Positions 43,781 through 52,856 of a stretch of DNA of 64,000 bases are shown here, in pieces. Within the stretch, counting starts at the first letter, position 1, and each line of letters opens with the position of its first letter. The notes under the pieces are model-generated. The model worked only from the letters and a program-made list of their open reading frames with translations, made no database searches and was not told the origin of the DNA. The translations under genes were made by a program, and so were the position numbers. The stretch is from an uncultured Bacteroidota bacterium (GTDB lineage: Bacteria; Bacteroidota; Bacteroidia; Chitinophagales; Chitinophagaceae), in the NCBI GenBank assembly GCA_903837525.1, contig CAILUU010000054.1, positions 1 through 64,000 on the forward strand, written 5' to 3'.

Positions 43781-44599
43781 ATGACCTACACACAAATAGA
43801 AATACAAATAACCAATCAAGCGCAATCGGAAATATTAATAGCATTACTTGCTAATATTGGGTTTGAAGGCTTTGAAGAAAAAGAAAATACTTTACAAGCT
43901 TTTATTAAAAAAGAAGATTTTATAGAGAAAGATGTTGCAGAAATTATTACTAAAAATCATCTTATCTTTTCACAAAAAAATATTGAGCAACAAAACTGGA
44001 ATGCACAATGGGAGAGTAGTTTTGAGCCAGTAATAGTAGATAATTTTGCGGCAGTTAGAGCATCTTTTCATAAGCCTATAACTAACGTAAAATATGAAAT
44101 TATCATCACCCCAAAAATGAGCTTTGGCACTGGGCACCATGCTACTACTTTTTTAATGATGCAACAAATGAGTAAAATTAATTTTACTCATAAATGGGTT
44201 TACGATTTTGGTACGGGTACAGGGGTTTTAGCGATTTTGGCAGAAAAAATGGGGGCAACGCAGATTTTTGCAATTGATAATGATGATTGGAGCATTGAGA
44301 ACACTAACGAAAATATTTTAGCTAATAACTGTACCAACATCAATTTAAAAAAAGCAGATGCTATTGAACTTATTAATAAAGTTGATATTGTGTTAGCCAA
44401 TATAAATTTGAATGTAATTTCTGCTGCTATGAACCAAATTGTAGGTATTTGTAAGCTCCAAACTCAAGTACTATTTAGTGGGTTTTTACCAACCGATTAT
44501 GCACAAATGGAAAAGTTATTAACTCATCATAAATTCATCAACATTAGATCCATAGAAAAAAATAATTGGCTTTGTATTCAGTGTACATATAATGCATAA
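43781..44599 (+). CDS. prmA: Ribosomal protein L11 methyltransferase
   Basis: A 272-residue SAM-dependent methyltransferase that trimethylates ribosomal protein L11. The N-terminal substrate-recognition domain (MTYTQIEIQITNQAQSEILI) precedes PKMSFGTGHHATTFLMM, motif I DFGTGTGVLAILAEKMGA, FAIDNDDWSIENTNEN and VLANINLNVI. ATG 43781 aligns with homologue N-termini; a frame start at 43730 would add 17 unlike residues. The length is slightly short but normal for Bacteroidota. Confidence 0.9.
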   Translation: MTYTQIEIQITNQAQSEILIALLANIGFEGFEEKENTLQAFIKKEDFIEKDVAEIITKNHLIFSQKNIEQQNWNAQWESSFEPVIVDNFAAVRASFHKPITNVKYEIIITPKMSFGTGHHATTFLMMQQMSKINFTHKWVYDFGTGTGVLAILAEKMGATQIFAIDNDDWSIENTNENILANNCTNINLKKADAIELINKVDIVLANINLNVISAAMNQIVGICKLQTQVLFSGFLPTDYAQMEKLLTHHKFINIRSIEKNNWLCIQCTYNA

Positions 44600-44649
44600 T
44601 ATGTATATGAGTTCCATGTTAAATTAACGTTATGTTTTTAATAATGTCT

Positions 44650-44657
44650 TATCTTTG
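44650..44657 (+). promoter_or_regulatory. -7 element (TATCTTTG) of plsY
   Basis: A perfect TAnnTTTG match 26 bases before the plsY ATG. The -33 box is unclear. Confidence 0.55.
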
Positions 44658-44683
44658 TATTTCAACTCAACTAAGGAAAACCA

Positions 44684-45337
44684 ATGAGAGAACTTGGGCT
44701 TATCATACTGGCATATCTAATTGGCTCAATACCAACAGCACTAATCATTAGTAAAAAATATTTTGGAATTGATATACGTGACTATGGAAGCGGTAATATG
44801 GGTGCTACCAATACGTTTAGGGTATTGGGTAAACGTTACGGAACAATAGTAATGATATGCGATATTTTAAAAGGAATGGCTGCTGTATCCTTATTTTATT
44901 TTCTTCCATTTTATCTAAATAACGAGTTAGCTCGAACCAATTTTATGATTGGTTTAGGGTTGGCCTCCGTAATTGGTCATGTGTTCCCAATTTTTGCCGG
45001 TTTTAAAGGTGGTAAAGGAGTGGCTACACTATTTGGAATGTTATTAGTTGTGCAACCCATAGTTGCCATTTGTTGTGTAGTTGTTTTTTTATTGGCTTTG
45101 TTTTTAACAAGATATGTTTCCCTAAGTTCTGTATTAGGAGCTATAATGTTACCCATTAGTGTTTTATGGATTTGGAACGAAGAAGAATTCTTATATAGAT
45201 TGTTTGCCTTAATAATAGCTGTAATGGTGGTACTTACTCATCAAAAAAATATAGGTAGAATTTTACGTGGCGTGGAAACTAGAGTGCCTATTTTAAAGTA
45301 CAGAGATCGTCGAAAATCTCGACGTAGAAATGATTAA
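44684..45337 (+). CDS. plsY: Acyl-phosphate:glycerol-3-phosphate acyltransferase
   Basis: A 217-residue inner-membrane enzyme that moves the acyl group of acyl-phosphate to the sn-1 position of glycerol-3-phosphate, the first step of phospholipid synthesis. The three conserved loops are YGSGNMGATNTFRVLGKRYG, GHVFPIFAGFKGGKGVATLF and the loop near RYVSLSSVLGAI. It has five hydrophobic segments and a basic C-terminus (RDRRKSRRRND). Confidence 0.95.
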   Translation: MRELGLIILAYLIGSIPTALIISKKYFGIDIRDYGSGNMGATNTFRVLGKRYGTIVMICDILKGMAAVSLFYFLPFYLNNELARTNFMIGLGLASVIGHVFPIFAGFKGGKGVATLFGMLLVVQPIVAICCVVVFLLALFLTRYVSLSSVLGAIMLPISVLWIWNEEEFLYRLFALIIAVMVVLTHQKNIGRILRGVETRVPILKYRDRRKSRRRND

Positions 45338-45451
45338 CATTTCCTTCTACAACCTTTTTCAAAAATTTACGTCTTAACTATCAAATGCAATTTGTATTTT
45401 ACGTTAATAGTTTGGTCTATTAATTGTACCAGTATCATTAAAATAAATAAA

Positions 45452-46258
45452 ATGAAAAAAGTAAGCATAGTTTTATTTCTTGCAACTCTTTTTTTTGCAT
45501 GTAGTAAAAATGCAGTTACAGGTCGTAAGCAGCTTAAATTATTTCCCGAAAGTGTTTTACAAGATCAGGCTTTAACTGAGTACCGTAGTTTTTTAAGTAC
45601 CAATAAAGTATTAAGCGAAAACGTAAATAAAGATGCTGTAATGGTTCGTAGGGTAGGGCTTAGAATATCTAAGTGTATTACAGATTATTACACGGCTAAA
45701 GGCTTAGGAAAAGAATTAGAAAACTATAAATGGGAGTTTAAATTGGTAGATAATAAAGAAGTTAATGCATGGTGTATGCCCGGCGGAAAAGTGGTTGTGT
45801 ACACAGGTTTATTGGCAGTTACACAAAATGAAGCTGCTTTAGCTGTTGTAATGGGGCACGAAATTACACATGCAGTTGCACATCATGGAAACGAAAGAAT
45901 TAGCCAAGTTGCCATAGCAGAGGGCTTTGAGGTTGCAGGTAATATTTTTACTAGTGGTAATCAAAAGGCAAACCGACTTTTTAACAATATTTTTGCCCCA
46001 GCAGCACAAGTGGGTGTTTTATTACCAAACTCTAGAAAACAAGAATTGGAGGCAGATCGCTATGGATTAAATTTTGCCGCCATGTCTGGTTACAATCCAA
46101 ATGAAGCTATTCCCTTTTGGAAAAGAATGAGCCAAGCTGGTGGGCAAAAACCTCTAGAATTTTTAGCTACTCACCCAAGCGATGATAGAAGAATTGCAGA
46201 ATTACAACGATTTATGCCAGAAGCATTAAGTTATTACAAACCAATTGGATCTAGATAA
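45452..46258 (+). CDS. M48 family zinc metalloprotease, lipoprotein
   Basis: A 268-residue peptidase of the M48 (Ste24/BepA/LoiP) family. The signal peptide ends with a lipobox, FFACSKNAVTGRKQL. The zinc site is HEITH in AVVMGHEITHAVAHHGNER, with the third ligand in RKQELEADRYGLNFAAMSGY. The C-terminus carries the usual FLATHPSDDRRIAEL. It is probably a periplasmic quality-control protease for outer-membrane proteins. ATG 45452 starts the signal peptide directly; an upstream frame start at 45392 would add 20 unlikely residues. A strong terminator follows. Confidence 0.92.
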   Translation: MKKVSIVLFLATLFFACSKNAVTGRKQLKLFPESVLQDQALTEYRSFLSTNKVLSENVNKDAVMVRRVGLRISKCITDYYTAKGLGKELENYKWEFKLVDNKEVNAWCMPGGKVVVYTGLLAVTQNEAALAVVMGHEITHAVAHHGNERISQVAIAEGFEVAGNIFTSGNQKANRLFNNIFAPAAQVGVLLPNSRKQELEADRYGLNFAAMSGYNPNEAIPFWKRMSQAGGQKPLEFLATHPSDDRRIAELQRFMPEALSYYKPIGSR

Positions 46259-46279
46259 ACATATTATAACTTAATAGTA

Positions 46280-46311
46280 AACCAGTACAATTTAAAGCTG
46301 TACTGGTTTTT
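46280..46311 (+). terminator. Terminator after the M48 gene
   Basis: A perfect 10-bp stem, AACCAGTACA (46280-46289) with TGTACTGGTT (46299-46308), followed by a short T-run. Confidence 0.75.
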
Positions 46312-46477
46312 GATTAAGAAAAATGACCTTTCACAGGGATATTTCAATAAAATTTGTAATTTTATTGAAATATGTACTAAATAGATATTTATTATCCTTT
46401 TCCAACGTTAAAACCTAGCTAGTCTAGTATAAAATATACGTTAGCTAATGATTCGTTTTTAACCTAACTAAATACTT

Positions 46478-46876
46478 ATGGCGCTTTTAACTGTATTGGA
46501 AAAACTGCAATTAAAAGAAGAGAAAAATGTGCTAATTCAAGGATTACCATCTTCTATAGAAAAGCAGTTTGTAAAATTATCTTTTGCAAAAAATGTTACT
46601 CCTTTATTAAAAAGTAAAAAAATTGATTTTGCCTTAGTTTTTGCTATAAATCAAAAGCAATTAAAAGATATTTTAGTAGATGTTTTGCCAGCCTTACAAA
46701 AAGATGCAAAAATGTGGATTGCTTACCCTAAAGTAACCAGTAAAATTGTTAGTGATTTAAGCAGAGATGCCGATTGGGAATGTATTACCAAAATGGGGTT
46801 TGAAACTGTACGTGCTATTGCCTTAGATACCATATGGACCGCATTACGATTTAAAAAACCAGACACAAAAAAATAA
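46478..46876 (+). CDS. DUF3052-like domain: N-terminal half of an interrupted two-domain protein
   Basis: 132 codons beginning MALLTVLEKLQLKEEKNVLI, with PALQKDAKMWIAYPK and ADWECITKMGFETVRAIALD. The layout resembles the DUF3052-type domain that Bacteroidota often fuse to a YdeI/OmpD-associated domain. The frame ends at TAA 46874-46876 inside an A-rich tract. Reading on in the same frame gives 94 more residues that look like the YdeI part, so this is probably the first half of a fusion gene with a nonsense mutation in the linker. The half-protein may still fold. Domain names are from memory and were not tested. Confidence 0.7.
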   Translation: MALLTVLEKLQLKEEKNVLIQGLPSSIEKQFVKLSFAKNVTPLLKSKKIDFALVFAINQKQLKDILVDVLPALQKDAKMWIAYPKVTSKIVSDLSRDADWECITKMGFETVRAIALDTIWTALRFKKPDTKK

Positions 46877-47161
46877 AAAAAAGAAAATTTTTCTTCATCA
46901 AATTCTGCTCCTGGTATCGATTTTGAAAAACGAATCCTAGAAATTCCTGGTGAGCTACAAGTTTTACTTAATAAAAATAAGACAGCCCTTAATACTTTCA
47001 ACGCCTTATCCTTTTCACATAAAAAAGAATATGTAGAATGGATTTTAAGTGCCAAAAAAGCAGAAACAAAAACTAAACCTTTGTATACTACGTTAGAGAA
47101 ATTAGCAGAAGGAAAGAAAACGTTTGGACAACGCTATTTACCTGAAAATAACAGTACCTAA
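46877..47161 (+). pseudogene. YdeI/OmpD-associated domain cut off by an in-frame TAA
   Basis: In the same frame as the preceding ORF, bases 46877-47161 are open and translate to a charged linker (KKENFSSSNSAPG), then DFEKRILEIPGELQVLL, LNTFNALSFSHKKEYVEWIL and KPLYTTLEKLAEGKKTFGQR. The SFSHKKEYVEWI block is the hallmark of YdeI-like C-terminal domains. There is no start codon or separate promoter. One base change (AAA to TAA) explains the break. The last 24 bases overlap the 3' end of the convergent dnaG. Confidence 0.65.
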
Positions 47162-49081
47162 CTGCTTTGTTAATTCCATTTCTACTTGTTTTAAATGTTG
47201 ATGGGTTTGCAAACAAATCATTTGCTCATCATTACCAATTGCTTTTTCAAGTTCAAGTTGGTTTTCATCAATTAGGCGTTTTATTTTACGCAATTTTAAA
47301 TAGTTGAGCGTACTAAACACTTCTTCTTTAAATAAATCTTCTCTTGTAGGTATGTGGCCCTCAAAATGTGCAGACCAATTTGGACTAATTTCATAATTAA
47401 AGTCCATAATACTTACGGCTAATGTACTTAGTTCAACATCATCGTGGTATAAAAAGTTTTTTGTAGTAGGTTCTATGCCGTTATCGTACCAAATTTTGTA
47501 GGTATCTAAAAGTCGAACTAAATTTTTATTATCAATTAAATCTGATAATTGATTTTCTGCAATTTCTGCAAACATATACTTGGCAACTGTTTCTTCATCG
47601 TTCCAGGGTTTATTCCCAAACTCCAATAAGCTTCTAACCATAGCCCTTTCATGTTGCTCATCTTTACTTAGTAATAGAGCGGCATCGTTATCAATTTGTA
47701 AAGCATTATCAACAGCTTCGTTTAAAAATTCTTGATTTCGGGAAGCTTTTGTTTCATCTTTATAAACCTTTTCTTTTATGTGCTTATTTACAAGTGCAAT
47801 TAAGCCACTTTCTTCAATTTTTAAAATTTCGGCGCTTTGCTTTATATAGGCTTGTTGTTTACTAAAATCTTCTAGCTTATTTATTTTTGCAATGGTTTCG
47901 GCAATTTGATTAATGACCAACGATTTTTTGTTGTTATCATTACCCGCTTCAGCTAAAGCTATATTTAATTGAAAAAGAATAACATCTTTTTTATTAGTAG
48001 CAATAAAAGTAGTAAAGGCAGAAGAACCTACTTTGTTTACATAACTATCTGGGTCTTCGCCATCTGGTATTAAAACCAACTGCACATTTAAACCTTCTTC
48101 CAACGCCAAATCTAAACCACGTAAAGCTGCTTTAACACCAGCATTATCGCCATCGTATATAATGGTAAGGTTGTTGGTGTATTTTTTTATTAATCGAAGT
48201 TGATCGGGAGTTAAAGCCGTACCACCACTTGCTACCACATTTTCTATACCAGCTTGGTGTAAACTAACTACATCGGTATAACCTTCTACCAGCAAGCATT
48301 CATCAGCCTTGTCAATAGGCTGCCTTGCAAAGTAACTGCCATACAATACTTTACTTTTTACATAAATTTCGTTTTCGGGTGTATTTATGTATTTGGGAGC
48401 TTTGTCATTTTTTTTTATAATTCTTGCTCCAAAACCTAACACTTTGCCGCTTTGGTTATGTATAGGAAAAATGATACGGCCTCGGTAATTGTCGTTCAAA
48501 ACACCTTCTCGGTTATTTACTAAACCCGATTTTAATAAGTATTCCTGATTGTATTGTGCTGCTAAGGCAGCTTTTGAAAATGTATCTTTTGCTTCGGGAT
48601 TATACCCCAATTGAAATTTTTTTATCGTATCTTCTCTAAAGCCTCTTTGTTTTAAATAGCTGAGTGCAATGTCTTGCCCCTCATCGGTTTCAAAGAGTTG
48701 GGTGCTAAAAAATTGTTGTGCAAAATTATTAATGATGTAAAGGCTATCGGCAGCTTGTTGTTGTTGTTTATATTCTGGGCTAGTTTCGGTTTCTTCAATT
48801 TCTACGCCATATTTATTGGCTAACCAGCGTAGTGCTTCAACATAACTATATTTTTCAGCTTCCATTAAAAAGCTAATACTGTTGCCGCTTCTTCCACAGC
48901 CAAAGCATTTATAAATTTCTTTAGCTGGCGAAATGGTAAAAGAGGGGCTTTTTTCGTTATGAAATGGGCATAAACCTAAATAGTTTGCACCTCTTTTTTT
49001 AAGTTTTACAAACGTGCCTATAATATCAATAATATCTACTCGGCTTAAAATTTGTTGTATGGTATTTTGCGCAATAATCAA
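47138..49081 (-). CDS. dnaG: DNA primase
   Basis: A 647-residue primase that makes RNA primers at the replication fork. The N-terminal CHC2 zinc finger has CPFHNEKSPSF and KCFGCGRSGNSISF. The catalytic core has DNYRGRIIFPIHNQSGKVLG. The Toprim motifs are CLLVEGYTDVVSL, NVVASGGTALTPDQ and IIYDGDNAGVKAAL. The C-terminal helicase-interaction part is variable. Length and order are typical. Its 3' end overlaps by 24 bases the tail of the interrupted YdeI-type gene. Confidence 0.96.
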   Translation of the reverse strand: MIIAQNTIQQILSRVDIIDIIGTFVKLKKRGANYLGLCPFHNEKSPSFTISPAKEIYKCFGCGRSGNSISFLMEAEKYSYVEALRWLANKYGVEIEETETSPEYKQQQQAADSLYIINNFAQQFFSTQLFETDEGQDIALSYLKQRGFREDTIKKFQLGYNPEAKDTFSKAALAAQYNQEYLLKSGLVNNREGVLNDNYRGRIIFPIHNQSGKVLGFGARIIKKNDKAPKYINTPENEIYVKSKVLYGSYFARQPIDKADECLLVEGYTDVVSLHQAGIENVVASGGTALTPDQLRLIKKYTNNLTIIYDGDNAGVKAALRGLDLALEEGLNVQLVLIPDGEDPDSYVNKVGSSAFTTFIATNKKDVILFQLNIALAEAGNDNNKKSLVINQIAETIAKINKLEDFSKQQAYIKQSAEILKIEESGLIALVNKHIKEKVYKDETKASRNQEFLNEAVDNALQIDNDAALLLSKDEQHERAMVRSLLEFGNKPWNDEETVAKYMFAEIAENQLSDLIDNKNLVRLLDTYKIWYDNGIEPTTKNFLYHDDVELSTLAVSIMDFNYEISPNWSAHFEGHIPTREDLFKEEVFSTLNYLKLRKIKRLIDENQLELEKAIGNDEQMICLQTHQHLKQVEMELTKQLGTVIFR

Positions 49082-49206
49082 TCCAAAAAAATTGAGGCTG
49101 TAAATTAAGGCTTCTTTTTTAAAGAAAATAAATTTCTGTTAGAGTATATACTATACTTAATTTTTAGAAAAAATGGCTTGTTTTATGAAAAAGTATTCAA
49201 AAATCC

Positions 49207-49236
49207 TTTTGTATATTTAATTAAGGAATATCTTTA
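49207..49236 (+). promoter_or_regulatory. Probable promoter of the TPR gene
   Basis: TTTTG (49207-49211), 17-base spacer, TATCTTTA (49229-49236), one base off TAnnTTTG. It lies 19 bases before the start codon. Confidence 0.5.
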
Positions 49237-49255
49237 ACAATAAAATTTTACAAGA

Positions 49256-50506
49256 ATGAAAAAAAATTTATGTTTTATTGCATTAGCTTTTTTAAGCAAT
49301 ATAGTAATTGGACAAACTTTAGATGATCTACGAAAGCTTGTTATACTTGGCAAAAATGCTGATGCAAAAAAGGCTATTGATGTATTATTGGCTGATCCAA
49401 AAAATGCAACTAAGGCTGATGTTTGGTATTATAAAGGTGTTATTTACAATGAAGTTGCAAAAAGTGATGCAACTGCTGGCCTTTGCAGTAATTGTAGACT
49501 TGAAGCTTTTGAAGCATTTAAAAAATACCAAGTTTTAGATGTTAAAAATACCTTGATGAATGAAGAGCAGAATGTACGCTTATTTGATATTTATAACGGT
49601 TTTTTTGATAATGGAGCAAAAAAATACAATGCTAAAGACTATGAAGGGGCATATGAATATTTTAAGAATACTGCACTAGTTTCAGATTATATTACTAGTA
49701 AAGGGTTTAGTTATAATGGCTTTAAGTTTCCGGCTTTAGATACCTCACTTACCCAGAATACTGCCCTGGCAGCAAGATTAGCAAATAAAGATGATTTAGC
49801 TGCTGTGTACTACGAAAAATTAGTTGCTATTAATATGCAAGGTGAAAATGATCTAGAAATGTATCAGTTTTTAATTGAACACTATATTAAAACAAAAAAC
49901 AAACCTGCATTTGATGCTGTTATAGCCAAGGCTAAAAACTTTTACCCAAAAAATGAATATTGGACAGAGGTAGAGCTTGAGCAAGTTGATAAAAAAGATA
50001 AAATTGCATTATTTGCTAAATACGAAGAAATACTTGCAGTAAACAAATCGAATTATCTATTATCGTATAATTACAGTGTTGAATTGTTTAATTATGTATA
50101 CATTAGTGATCCAAAGCCTAGCGATTTTACTTCAGCTAGAGGTAAATTAGTTAATGCTATAAAAAGTGCAATTGAACTTAAAAATACCCCAGATGCTAAT
50201 TTATTAATGGCAAAAAGTATTTACAATGATACCTATGATGCACAAGAAGAATATAATAAAGTAAAAGGAGCAAAGCCAGCTGATATAAAGCTGAGGGCAG
50301 ATAAAAAAGCAATTATGATTAAAATGGCAGACGAATGCATTTTATACTCCGACGTTGCTATTGCAGAATTTCTTAAAATGCCTAAATTAAAACCTTCAGA
50401 AAAAGGAAATTTAAAAAGTTGTTACAATTTACAAGAGAGTATGTATAGCTTGAAAGGAAATGTAGCAAAATCTAATGAAGTAAAAAATAAAAGCGAAGCT
50501 CTATAA
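49256..50506 (+). CDS. Exported tetratricopeptide-repeat protein
   Basis: A 416-residue protein with a signal peptide ending NIVIGQ. Several TPR-like helix pairs follow: KADVWYYKGVIYNEVAKSDA, GAKKYNAKDYEGAYEYFKNT, LAAVYYEKLVAINMQGENDL and SNYLLSYNYSVELFNYVYIS. Such proteins in Bacteroidota are usually periplasmic and act in protein-protein contacts. No specific partner is visible. It stands alone between a promoter and a strong two-way terminator. Confidence 0.8.
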   Translation: MKKNLCFIALAFLSNIVIGQTLDDLRKLVILGKNADAKKAIDVLLADPKNATKADVWYYKGVIYNEVAKSDATAGLCSNCRLEAFEAFKKYQVLDVKNTLMNEEQNVRLFDIYNGFFDNGAKKYNAKDYEGAYEYFKNTALVSDYITSKGFSYNGFKFPALDTSLTQNTALAARLANKDDLAAVYYEKLVAINMQGENDLEMYQFLIEHYIKTKNKPAFDAVIAKAKNFYPKNEYWTEVELEQVDKKDKIALFAKYEEILAVNKSNYLLSYNYSVELFNYVYISDPKPSDFTSARGKLVNAIKSAIELKNTPDANLLMAKSIYNDTYDAQEEYNKVKGAKPADIKLRADKKAIMIKMADECILYSDVAIAEFLKMPKLKPSEKGNLKSCYNLQESMYSLKGNVAKSNEVKNKSEAL

Positions 50507-50521
50507 TTATAAAATATAAAT

Positions 50522-50554
50522 AAAAAACCTCCTGAAAAATTCAGGAGGTTTTTT
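50522..50554. terminator. Bidirectional terminator
   Basis: A 15-bp perfect stem built around AACCTCCTGAA, loop AAA, then TTCAGGAGGTT, with A and T tracts on both sides. It serves the TPR gene (+) and the DUF4412/GLPGLI-like gene (-). Confidence 0.9.
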
Positions 50555-50559
50555 ATTTA

Positions 50560-51405
50560 TTATCCGCCTACTCTAATTTGAAAAGTACCTCTACCACCAC
50601 CCATTTGTTGCATATCTTTCATCGCTTTTAATTCAACATCTTTTGGAATATCAAATTCCTTATCTTTTACTTCTTTCTCAATATCAATTTTCGTTACTTC
50701 TACTATCATTTTTCTACTACGGTTCATCATTGTTTCGTACTGCATAGGAAATCCGTTTAATTTTTCTAATCCTGCTACCTGTGTAGCTCTTCCACCAAAG
50801 CCAGCTATGCCGCCTGTTGAAGTAACACCTTGCACTTTAAAATCAGGACAATACCAAACCATATTACTATCTGTTTTATTTTTTCTGGTTGTAATAAGTA
50901 TCGCTTTTTTACATAGCATACCCGCAATCTTTTTCGATTCGTCTATATAAACAATGTCTGTGGTGGGAGTGACAATACTCTCTGCAACTTGTCCATTTTC
51001 TCTTCTGCTTTGCATTAGGCTATCCATTTGTTTACGCATTTTTTCTTGATCTTCATCTGTAGCATAAAAACCTGTTATACTACCATTCATTTGCATAAGC
51101 GTAGTCGTTATTTTTTTATCGTTATCTCTTATGGTTGTTGTAATATTTATCTCATTATTAATAACAGATTTAACCAAATTATTTTTTATTTGGGTAATCG
51201 ACTTTGTTTCACCATCGCCTCCAAACCGCATTATTCGTACTTCTGCACCCTCTGCAGAAGGTGGGGGTGGGGCAACTGTATAATCATCTTCCTCTAGAGA
51301 TACAATAGTTGTTTTTGTGGTAATAGTAGCCTGTGAAATTGTTTTTTGCTGGGCAAATACAACAGTAGTACAAAGTGCTAAAAGGGTTAATGTTATATAT
51401 TTCAT
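50560..51405 (-). CDS. Exported DUF4412/GLPGLI-like protein
   Basis: A 281-residue exported protein with a signal peptide ending VVFAQ. The central block STDIVYIDESKKIAGMLCKK followed by MVWYCPDF and LEKLNGFPMQYET is the pattern shared by GLPGLI and DUF4412 family proteins of Bacteroidota, which are abundant and of unknown function. The C-terminus is Gly/Met-rich (MQQMGGGRG). The family assignment rests on the K.IAG..CKKA pattern alone. Confidence 0.65.
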   Translation of the reverse strand: MKYITLTLLALCTTVVFAQQKTISQATITTKTTIVSLEEDDYTVAPPPPSAEGAEVRIMRFGGDGETKSITQIKNNLVKSVINNEINITTTIRDNDKKITTTLMQMNGSITGFYATDEDQEKMRKQMDSLMQSRRENGQVAESIVTPTTDIVYIDESKKIAGMLCKKAILITTRKNKTDSNMVWYCPDFKVQGVTSTGGIAGFGGRATQVAGLEKLNGFPMQYETMMNRSRKMIVEVTKIDIEKEVKDKEFDIPKDVELKAMKDMQQMGGGRGTFQIRVGG

Positions 51406-51587
51406 CTTAATAATTTTTGTAAATATACGAAGTCATTCGTAAAAATAAAATAGGGGTAATATTTTTTTAAATTTTTTAACGGAAGTTATGCTGCTTAAAG
51501 ACTTTAAACATTTAAAAAATGTTATTAACCTAGATAAGGGGGGTGATTTCTAATATTCGTACCTTGCACACTCTTAAAAAAAGCAAC

Positions 51588-52766
51588 ATGAAAGAAGTTT
51601 ATATTATAGCTGCGGTACGTACACCATTGGGTAGTTTTGGAGGATCGTTAAAACAATTTACTGCTACACAATTAGGTGCAGTTGCTATAAAAGGCGCCAT
51701 TGCAAAAGCCGGTGTTGCACCAGAGCTTGTAAATGATGTGTTGATGGGTAGTGTGTTACAGGCTAATCTTGGCCAAGCACCTGCAAGGCAAGCAGCAAAA
51801 TTTGCCGGTTTACCCAACGAAGTAAATTGTACAACCATAAACAAAGTATGTGCTAGTGGTATGAAGGCTATTGCACAAGCTGCTCAAAGTATATTGCTAG
51901 GAGATGCTGATATTGTTGTTGCTGGTGGAATGGAAAGTATGAGTAATGTTCCTTTTTATACAGATGCAATGCGTTGGGGAAATAAATACGGTAATACCAC
52001 TTTTATTGACGGTTTAGCAAAAGACGGCCTAACCGATGTGTATGATGGAAAGGCTATGGGTAATGCAGCAGAACTTTGTGCAACAACTTGTAAGGTTACC
52101 AGACAAGAGCAAGATGCATTTGCAATAGAGAGTTATAAACGAAGCCAAGCAGCAATAAGCCAAGGTAAGTTTGAGAATGAAATTGTGCCCGTAGAAATTC
52201 CGCAACGCAAAGGCGACCCTATTTTATTTACAAAAGATGAAGAACCTTTTAATGTAAAATTTGATAAAATACCTGAGCTTAAAGGAGCTTTTGTAAAAGA
52301 GGGTACCGTAACTGCAGCCAATGCTAGTACAATGAATGATGGTGCTGCTGCACTTGTTTTAATGAGCAAAGAAAAAGCAGATGAATTAGGTTTAAAACCA
52401 ATTGCAAAAGTTATAGGTTATGCCGATGCAGAGCAAGCTCCAGAATGGTTTACAACAACTCCTGCATTGGCTGTACCAAAAGCAGTGGCTAAAGCTGGAT
52501 TAACCATGGAAGATATTAGCTACTGGGAATTAAACGAAGCGTTTAGTGTAGTAGGTATTGAAAATAGTCGCCGGTTGAAACTAGACCCAAGTAAAGTAAA
52601 TGTAAATGGTGGTGCAGTTTCGTTAGGGCATCCGTTGGGCTGTAGTGGTGCAAGAATTATTGTAACACTTATAAATGTATTAAAACAAAATAACGCTAAA
52701 TACGGTGCTGCTGGTATTTGTAACGGCGGGGGAGGTGCTAGTGCAATGGTTATTGAGAATGTGTAG
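51588..52766 (+). CDS. Acetyl-CoA C-acetyltransferase (thiolase)
   Basis: A 392-residue thiolase that condenses two acetyl-CoA, or splits acetoacetyl-CoA in the degradative direction. The nucleophilic cysteine is in NKVCASGMKAIAQA. GGMESMSNVPFY, NGGAVSLGHPLGCSGAR with the catalytic His, and ICNGGGGASAMVIE with the acid/base Cys complete the site. ATG 51588 starts MKEVYIIAAVRTPLGSFGG as in the family; an upstream frame start (51543) would add 15 residues. No other fatty-acid or ketone genes adjoin it. Confidence 0.93.
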   Translation: MKEVYIIAAVRTPLGSFGGSLKQFTATQLGAVAIKGAIAKAGVAPELVNDVLMGSVLQANLGQAPARQAAKFAGLPNEVNCTTINKVCASGMKAIAQAAQSILLGDADIVVAGGMESMSNVPFYTDAMRWGNKYGNTTFIDGLAKDGLTDVYDGKAMGNAAELCATTCKVTRQEQDAFAIESYKRSQAAISQGKFENEIVPVEIPQRKGDPILFTKDEEPFNVKFDKIPELKGAFVKEGTVTAANASTMNDGAAALVLMSKEKADELGLKPIAKVIGYADAEQAPEWFTTTPALAVPKAVAKAGLTMEDISYWELNEAFSVVGIENSRRLKLDPSKVNVNGGAVSLGHPLGCSGARIIVTLINVLKQNNAKYGAAGICNGGGGASAMVIENV

Positions 52767-52856
52767 AGTGTTTACATTTCAATGGTAATGTTAATTTTGG
52801 TGTAAAGGCAATGTACTGCTCTTCACGCAAACAGCTATCTTTAATTTGTATATTCG

